A DNA stretch of 39,303 nucleotides, taken from NCBI RefSeq assembly GCF_019655335.1, contig NZ_BPFD01000045.1, forward strand, positions 1-39,303, given 5' to 3'. Below the pieces are notes generated by a model. The model was not told the DNA's origin, did not search any database, and saw only the letters and a list, made by a program, of their open reading frames with translations. This stretch comes from Shewanella hafniensis (lineage in GTDB: Bacteria > Pseudomonadota > Gammaproteobacteria > Enterobacterales > Shewanellaceae). Both the position numbers and the translations under genes were made by a program. Position 1 is the stretch's first letter. Every line of letters begins with the position of its first letter. Below are positions 34,600 to 39,303 of the stretch, in pieces.

Positions 34600-34696
34600 A
34601 GTTTTTGTATAAATATTTTTTAAAAGCCTCACTCGAGCATGACTTGAGGTAAATCAATCACAGAATAACCCAACATAAGCGCCAAATTAGCCTGAG

Positions 34697-34714
34697 TTGG
34701 CCCCTAACTTGCTT
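34697..34714 (+). promoter_or_regulatory. Candidate sigma-54 promoter
   Basis: TTGGCCCCTAACTTGCTT carries the GG (-24) and GC (-12) pairs at the exact sigma-54 spacing and agrees with TTGGCAC-N5-TTGCTT except at one or two less conserved bases. It is 128 bases upstream of the coiled-coil gene, so a leader of about 120 bases would follow. Confidence 0.55.
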
Positions 34715-34842
34715 ATAAAATACAGCGTCATCATTAAATTAATTAAAACGACCATTAGCACCATTTAATCGCGCCGAATTAAAGCCAAAGGTGGCTAAAG
34801 GACTTAATCACAACTACTGGGCCATACCAAAAGGAATCGGAC

Positions 34843-35349
34843 ATGAGCACAATCAACCCCAACAGCTATACCAATCCCTATGCAAATTTGGCTCTCACGC
34901 CACTCAAATCAAGCCAGAGTAATCAAGCTAATGATGCCACTTCGATTGCATTAACGGGTCCAACAGCGAGCCAAGATACTGTAACCCTCTCCTCATCTGC
35001 GCCTGTCGCGACAGCCGATACCTATAGCCATCTCGCAGCTAACGCCAAACAAGGCTATACGGGGAATGTGCAAGCCATTGCTGGCAAACCTGAGTCAGAT
35101 AAAAGCACCGACAAATTGGCTGAAGCCATGCAGGCGATCCTTGATAAGCGTACAGGTATCGATAGGGAAAAACTGAAGCAGTTAGAGGCTGAAATGGAAA
35201 AAATTGCCAACGATGAAAGCCTGTCTGAAGAAGAAAAAACCAAGCAACTAGAGTTACTACAGGCGCAAAAGATGGACCTGATTAAGGAGTCTTCAGAGAA
35301 AAATGAAGAGAGGCAGCGCAGAGTCGATCCCGAGGTGTATTACAGCTAA
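34843..35349 (+). CDS. Hypothetical protein with C-terminal coiled coil
   Basis: 168 residues, no signal peptide or membrane helix. The first ~80 residues are low-complexity and rich in Ser, Thr, Asn and Ala with a QDTVTLSS motif (about 44-51), a pattern often seen in flagellar and pilus accessory proteins. Residues about 90-158 are strongly charged and helical (KLKQLEAEMEKIANDESLSEEEK), a clear coiled coil. AAAAGGAAT is the ribosome site. Family not recognised. The candidate sigma-54 promoter fits a motility-related role, which is inference. Confidence 0.75.
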   Translation: MSTINPNSYTNPYANLALTPLKSSQSNQANDATSIALTGPTASQDTVTLSSSAPVATADTYSHLAANAKQGYTGNVQAIAGKPESDKSTDKLAEAMQAILDKRTGIDREKLKQLEAEMEKIANDESLSEEEKTKQLELLQAQKMDLIKESSEKNEERQRRVDPEVYYS

Positions 35350-35373
35350 TAAAGCCATGTTAGGCCAAGACGC

Positions 35374-35640
35374 TTAAGCTTGTTTCTCTATCTTGTTAAT
35401 ACTGCCCTTGTAACCCGTTTCATCAACGGCCTTAAGCAAATTATCAAGATTAAAATCCTCTGGCACAGTCACTATTGCCTGTTCGGTTTTCAACGAAGCC
35501 TTGGCCTTAATCACCCCATCGGTTTTACGCAGGGCTTTATTCACGACAGTGACACACAGCGGACATGTCATGCCCTTTACATCTAAGGTAACCAGCACGT
35601 TTGCCGCCCAAGTGGGCGCTGAGCACAAACTCAAGGCAAG
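35374..35640 (-). pseudogene. 5'-truncated MerP-like heavy-metal-binding protein
   Basis: The remaining 86 residues carry an HMA domain with the metal motif GMTCPLC (two Cys) and the family end VDETGYKG. Upstream, the sequence LALSLCSAPTWAA is the back half of a signal peptide, but no start codon, ribosome site or promoter lies before it; the first in-frame start is a TTG at 35634. Just beyond, the DNA becomes the coding sequence of a plus-strand porin. The gene has evidently lost its 5' end in a deletion, so expression is unlikely. Confidence 0.7.
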
Positions 35641-36191
35641 TCTATTACGGTAGCGAAGATAGTGAACCCAATAAACTGTTATCTGACTTTTTCTTCCTCG
35701 AAAATACCCGAGAAGTGTGGAAGGACATAGGCGGTATTGTTGTCCAATTCAATAAAGATTGGTTAGATATTCGCCTTACACATATGCAATACACGAATGA
35801 ACGTTATATTGGTGGAATTCAGCAGGAATGGAATGGCAGCACCCAACGTTCAGGCAAGTTTTATGGCCTGTCAGTTAACGTAGATTATGAGAACTTCCTC
35901 TTTCTATCAGAGCTTAACCGCTTAGATCTCGATGGTAGCAATCTAGATACTTACTTGCTCACTTTCGGTTATCGTATCGATTCAGTGATGCCATACATTT
36001 CCTATTCGGACTTCAATGATGGTGAAGGCGGCGAAGTGCACCATACAAGCTCGGCAGGTATACGTTGGGATTTCCATCCTTCGGCAGCCTTTAAAATTCA
36101 ATATGATGACGTTAAAGATGATGGCGGCCCAGGCATGAAAGTCGCAGGGGATTCTAAATCCATCAGTCTTGGTATTGATTTAGTATTTTAG
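35640..36191 (+). pseudogene. 5'-truncated outer-membrane porin
   Basis: About 180 codons of the C-terminal part of a beta-barrel porin: amphipathic strands such as KDWLDIRLTHMQY, LLTFGYRIDSVMPYISYSDF, AGIRWDFHPSAAFKIQYDDVKDD and the terminal aromatic residue in SLGIDLVF. The open frame begins in antisense to the HMA gene (ATG at 35601) and porin-like sequence starts only at VYYGSEDSEPN (about 35640), with no signal peptide. A full porin would have roughly 200 more residues. It is followed by the substrate-binding and chemoreceptor genes in the same direction. Confidence 0.7.
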
Positions 36192-36200
36192 GAGAGAGAT

Positions 36201-36611
36201 ATGAAAAAATTACTTTGCTCAATCCTACTCAGTTTACTCTCAATGCCATTATTTGCTGGCGTAGTTGTCATAGTGAATCCCAGTAATGCGGATGCAATAG
36301 ATCAAAAATCAATCGAGAATATTTTTTTAGGAAAAACAAAGACCTTCCCCGGAGGAGCCCAAGCAGTACCAGTCAATCTTGACAGCGCTATGCCCTTAAG
36401 GGAGACATTTGACACTAAAGTACTGGGCAAGTCATCCAGCCAGCTTAAGTCATATTGGTCACAGAAAGTGTTTACGGGCAAAGGAACGCCACCCAAGGAA
36501 GTCAGTAGTGGGGCGGAGATGATAAAATTAGTTGCATCTAACCCTAATATTATTGGCTATATTGATAGTAGTGAGGCCAATGATTCGGTAAAAGTTATTG
36601 CCGAGTTTTAG
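36201..36611 (+). CDS. Small PstS-like periplasmic substrate-binding protein
   Basis: 136 residues with a signal peptide MKKLLCSILLSLLSMPLFAG. The mature part resembles the short, single-lobe relatives of phosphate-binding protein PstS: VVVIVNPSNADAIDQKSIENIFLGKTKTFPGG, FDTKVLGKSSSQLKSYWSQKVFTGKGTPPKEV and ASNPNIIGYIDSS. GGAGAGAG is the ribosome site, 9 bases after the porin stop. With the porin and chemoreceptor it forms a likely uptake-and-sensing set for an anion such as phosphate. Confidence 0.82.
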   Translation: MKKLLCSILLSLLSMPLFAGVVVIVNPSNADAIDQKSIENIFLGKTKTFPGGAQAVPVNLDSAMPLRETFDTKVLGKSSSQLKSYWSQKVFTGKGTPPKEVSSGAEMIKLVASNPNIIGYIDSSEANDSVKVIAEF

Positions 36612-36617
36612 ATTGGA

Positions 36618-36639
36618 GTGCCGGGCTTTAGCTCGGCAC
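36618..36639 (+). repeat. Intercistronic hairpin before the chemoreceptor gene
   Basis: GTGCCGGG (36618-36625) pairs with CTCGGCAC (36632-36639, one G-U) around CTTTAG. It sits between the binding-protein stop and the chemoreceptor ribosome site and could tune relative expression. No T-run. Confidence 0.5.
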
Positions 36640-36655
36640 AACTTGGGGGCAAGGG

Positions 36656-38275
36656 ATGAATTTCTTTAATAACATTTCTATTTTTAAAAAAGTTATCGCG
36701 ATATTTATTTTAGCAGTCATCATTTTCGCTTTAAACTTAAGCATTAGTGTTATCTCCATAAATAAAAATCGCACCACTCTTAACTATATGGAGCAGCAAG
36801 TTTACCAAAGGGTTGAACTCGCCAATCAAAACGTGTTTTTTATCCAACGACTCGATGAGCTTTATACTCAATCCGTTTCTTTTGCCGACGAAGACCTGTT
36901 AACCAACGCAGGTACTATGTACGAATCTTTACGCAAAAACCTCCAACAGTTAGACAAGGTCGATCCCTCACAAGCCAATCAACTCAACAATCTATCGGCT
37001 AAATTAACCCGTTATAACGACATGACGATTAAGCTAGCTAAAGGCATGCTGGCAGGTACGATTGATATGGCAAATATTGGCCAAATCAGCCAAGAAAAAT
37101 CCCAAGCCTATGAAGCCGTACTCAATGAAATACAAAACTACAAACAAGACAAAGTACTCGAATTTAAACAATCGATAAAAGAAGCGGGTGACAGATCGGA
37201 GCAAAGTTTATGGCTCACCCTCTCCATAGGTATCGCTTTACTGATCGTGATGTTTATTGTCACTATCGCCATTGCACGCGCCATTAGCTCTTCTGCCCGT
37301 AATGTTGCCCAGTCATTGAGTGAGCTCGCCGATGGTAAGGGTGATCTTAGCCATAAACTTAACGTATCAGGTAGCGATGAACTCGGCCAAGTATCGAGTA
37401 ACTTCAATCGATTCCTTGGGTTACTCGGTGATTCGATTCGTAGAGTAGTGAATGTTACCGATCCCTTGCTTGCAAGCTCGCACTCACTCAAACAGCGAAT
37501 GGAAGATGCAACGCATGCAACCCAGAGACAAAGCCATGATGCCAGTGCTGTGCAAGTTTCAATGGAAGACATGCGCCACTCCGTCATCGAAATTTCGCAA
37601 AATGCGCGCCAAGCCGCCAGTGCTGCCCAGATCGCCGAAAAAGAAGCCATGCAAGGTATGACAGTCGTCCAACGGACTATCGATATTTCACAGGAATTAA
37701 ATACGGGGATTCAGGCCGCCTCTAACTCGATTAATGAACTTGCCAGAGACACTGAAAATGTCACCTCTATCTTAAATGTGATTACCTCGATTGCTGAGCA
37801 AACTAACCTGTTGGCACTGAACGCCGCTATCGAAGCTGCCCGCGCGGGTGAGCAAGGACGGGGCTTTGCCGTGGTAGCGGATGAAGTCCGTGCCCTCGCC
37901 TCTAAAACCGCAGATGCAACCACAGAAATTCGTCATGTGTTGCAAAACCTTAAAACGGCGGCTATTTCTTCGGTTAGTACCATGAATGTGGCTATGTCTA
38001 AATCATCAGAAAATGAAACCAATGCCCAAAACACGGGCAGTGCATTGAAATCGATTCAGCAGCAGATTGTCAGTATCAATAGTATGAATACCCACATTGC
38101 CTCGGCAACGGAAGAGCAAGCCTCGGTTGCTTCTCAAGTGGTCGATAACGTCGTCAATATGAACGCTTCATTCGAACAGACGTTGCAAATTCTGTCGCAG
38201 GTTCGCAATGTTTCTGAGGGATTAGTCGATTTTGCCGATGAACTGAAAAACGCCACCTCACAATTTAAACTTTGA
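36656..38275 (+). CDS. Methyl-accepting chemotaxis protein
   Basis: 539 residues. Membrane helix 1 at about 10-30, a periplasmic helical sensor domain of about 155 residues, membrane helix 2 at about 187-208, HAMP at about 210-262, and a methylation/signalling domain with the hairpin tip [20 protein letters not shown] (about 380-400) plus [15 protein letters not shown]. Signals to CheA/CheW. AGGGATG-type start with GGGGGCAAGG before the ATG. The neighbouring PstS-like protein may present the ligand. The tip lacks a recognisable pentapeptide CheR tether at the C-terminus. Confidence 0.93.
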   Translation: MNFFNNISIFKKVIAIFILAVIIFALNLSISVISINKNRTTLNYMEQQVYQRVELANQNVFFIQRLDELYTQSVSFADEDLLTNAGTMYESLRKNLQQLDKVDPSQANQLNNLSAKLTRYNDMTIKLAKGMLAGTIDMANIGQISQEKSQAYEAVLNEIQNYKQDKVLEFKQSIKEAGDRSEQSLWLTLSIGIALLIVMFIVTIAIARAISSSARNVAQSLSELADGKGDLSHKLNVSGSDELGQVSSNFNRFLGLLGDSIRRVVNVTDPLLASSHSLKQRMEDATHATQRQSHDASAVQVSMEDMRHSVIEISQNARQAASAAQIAEKEAMQGMTVVQRTIDISQELNTGIQAASNSINELARDTENVTSILNVITSIAEQTNLLALNAAIEAARAGEQGRGFAVVADEVRALASKTADATTEIRHVLQNLKTAAISSVSTMNVAMSKSSENETNAQNTGSALKSIQQQIVSINSMNTHIASATEEQASVASQVVDNVVNMNASFEQTLQILSQVRNVSEGLVDFADELKNATSQFKL

Positions 38276-38287
38276 GGACGACTTATG

Positions 38288-38352
38288 ATGATTGCTTGGG
38301 ATCATGGCTTGTCATGATTGCTTGAAATGATGGCTTGATATAATTGTCTAAG
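38288..38352. repeat. Five-copy 13-bp tandem repeat
   Basis: Units at 38288, 38301, 38314, 38327 and 38340, consensus ATGATTGCTTGAA. The first four differ at only a few positions; the fifth (ATAATTGTCTAAG) is decayed. It begins 13 bases after the chemoreceptor stop codon. Confidence 0.85.
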
Positions 38353-38367
38353 GTCGTTTTCCCCGCA

Positions 38368-38402
38368 AAAAACCGGTATTGAGTAACTCAATACCGGTTT
38401 TT
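38368..38402. terminator. Bidirectional terminator between the chemoreceptor and permease genes
   Basis: A 16-base perfect stem (38368-38383 with 38387-38402, containing ACCGGTATTGAG) with a 3-base loop and A/T tails on both sides. Confidence 0.9.
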
Positions 38403-38439
38403 ATGCATCAAAGCTTAACTTCCCCCCATTTTAACCTTG

Positions 38440-39172
38440 CTAACTAAACGCCAAGAAAGGTGATACACACAGTAATAAACCCGTGATGATAATGATATAC
38501 AGCGACATGCCCTTGTACTTATGCAGTGCGGGGACTTGATACACTAAATAAGCGGGAATTAAACAACCCACTAAACCAAAGATTGGACTGCAAATGGACG
38601 TAAAACTTAGCACTGGCGCATTCAATACAATCGCGCCCCACGACAGTAGAATCGTGAAAATCATGATGCCGTAACCGACAAGCTTTTTGTTGATGCGATC
38701 TTCAGGCATAAACCGACGCAGCATATTCATGGTTAGCCCTTGGCAAGCTTCTCTGAAACCAAGATACACGCCAAAGTAAGCCGTCATGACGGCAAAAATG
38801 TTCAGTGTCAGACTCAGTAATTTCAGCGTTTGCCCCTGCATACCTTGGGCGACCATGGCCAAGGCCGAGATATTTTCTTCCGATGCGCGCACCGCTTGTT
38901 CGTGACCCATAGCGAGCGTGAATGATACGGCATAAAAGAACACCACGACAAACAAGACACCAAAGGCAATATTCATCGCGCGCATCGCTTTAAAGCGCGC
39001 CACGGCTAAAGATTTTTCCCGTGAACGGTATGAAATCACCATAGGGCTTAAGCTTTGAATAAACAGAATCGATGTCAGCGTAAAAGGCAGCATAACGACC
39101 GCATCTTTTAACCAATCACCCGTTGCTGGGATAGCGCCAATATTATTGATATCCCACTTATCCACCATCAAT
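38440..39172 (-). pseudogene. N-terminally truncated serine/threonine permease (HAAAP/SdaC-like)
   Basis: About 240 codons equal to the C-terminal half of a hydroxy/aromatic amino acid permease: WLKDAVVMLPFTLTSILFIQSLSPMVISY, YFGVYLGFREACQGL, LLSWGAIVLNAPVLSF and VPALHKYKGMSLY, with about six membrane helices. The family has about 11 helices and 420 residues. Upstream of the residues GLLMVDKWD (near 39172) the frame stays open to the window edge but reads as basic, non-membrane sequence, so the first half is missing or displaced. Continuation outside the window cannot be seen. Confidence 0.7.
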
Positions 39173-39303
39173 AACCCAGGGTGAGATCGTGAATGTATTT
39201 TAACCGTTTTGAACCCAATTTGACGAACGGTATCGATTATGATCTTATGCTCTCTTTTTCTTATAGAGAACATCAGAGCATGTACCTTGAAGCCTTCACG
39301 TCT
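39173..39303 (+). other. Foreign sequence abutting the truncated permease, possible element end
   Basis: Sequence from about 39176 (CAGGGTGAGATCGTGAAT...) does not continue the permease. On the plus strand an ATG at 39193 opens a frame to the window edge beginning MYFNRFEPNLTNGIDYDL, with codons more like the neighbouring genes than the minus-strand reading, which uses rare AGA codons. It could be the left end of an insertion sequence or an unrelated gene fused by rearrangement. Family not identified. Confidence 0.4.

Noticed and set aside
37138..37650. Minus-strand frame of 170 codons inside the chemoreceptor gene
   Set aside because: Antisense shadow with Ser/Cys-rich composition; the plus strand has complete chemoreceptor domains.

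Overview
The window looks like chromosome of a Shewanella species or a close marine gammaproteobacterium. Three things suggest this. The gene order is a gammaproteobacterial housekeeping block also known from Escherichia coli (yqgE-yqgF ... pilT-yggS-proC-yggT-yggU-rdgB-hemW ... yggN ... yggL-trmB-mutY-yggX). The GC content is moderate. Several families are typical of Shewanella, such as the DUF4426, DUF3634 and YggN proteins. The species call is inference from gene content and codon style, because no search was possible.

Layout. 1-2.8 kb: a DUF4136 lipoprotein, a small membrane protein behind a textbook Fur-box promoter, yciH, and the algH(yqgE)-ruvX(yqgF) pair. 2.8-6.8 kb (minus strand): a periplasmic glutathione peroxidase followed by hemH, then the twitching-motility ATPase pair pilT-pilU. 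6.8-11.9 kb (plus): yggS, proC, yggT, yggU, a DUF4426 gene, rdgB and hemW. 12-15.5 kb: a secreted DUF885 protein and a LysR regulator, which sit inside the otherwise conserved block. 16-20.6 kb: yggN, then trmB-yggL-glsA (minus), then mutY-yggX (plus). 20.7-21.9 kb: yceI and cytochrome b561. 22.2-23.1 kb: two tandem copies of a tRNA-Phe/tRNA-Thr unit, with a decayed tRNA-like relic. 23.4-24.4 kb: three small genes.

From 34.5 down to 24.6 kb, ten minus-strand genes form one tightly packed stress and membrane-lipid cluster: a YbgA-type DUF523/DUF1722 protein, a MerR regulator, DNA photolyase, an NTF2-like protein, an SDR, an FAD oxidoreductase, a DUF1365 protein, a cyclopropane-fatty-acid-synthase-like methyltransferase, a fused DUF2878/chalcone-isomerase-like protein and a DUF3833 lipoprotein. 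The first gene is preceded by TGATCC-N18-TAATTA. The distant glutathione peroxidase/hemH pair is preceded by TGATCT-N18-TAATGT. The shared motif resembles the -35/-10 pattern I recall for RpoE-ChrR type ECF sigma factors that respond to singlet oxygen. The two loci may therefore be one photo-oxidative stress regulon covering DNA repair, lipid remodelling, peroxide removal and haem insertion. No sigma or anti-sigma gene lies in the window.

34.8-39.3 kb looks rearranged. An unknown coiled-coil protein sits behind a candidate sigma-54 promoter. Two divergent genes (a heavy-metal-binding protein and an outer-membrane porin) have both lost their 5' ends at one junction near 35640. A phosphate-binding-like protein and a chemotaxis receptor follow, then a 13-bp tandem repeat. 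A serine/threonine-type permease at the right edge lacks its N-terminal half, with foreign sequence starting near 39173.
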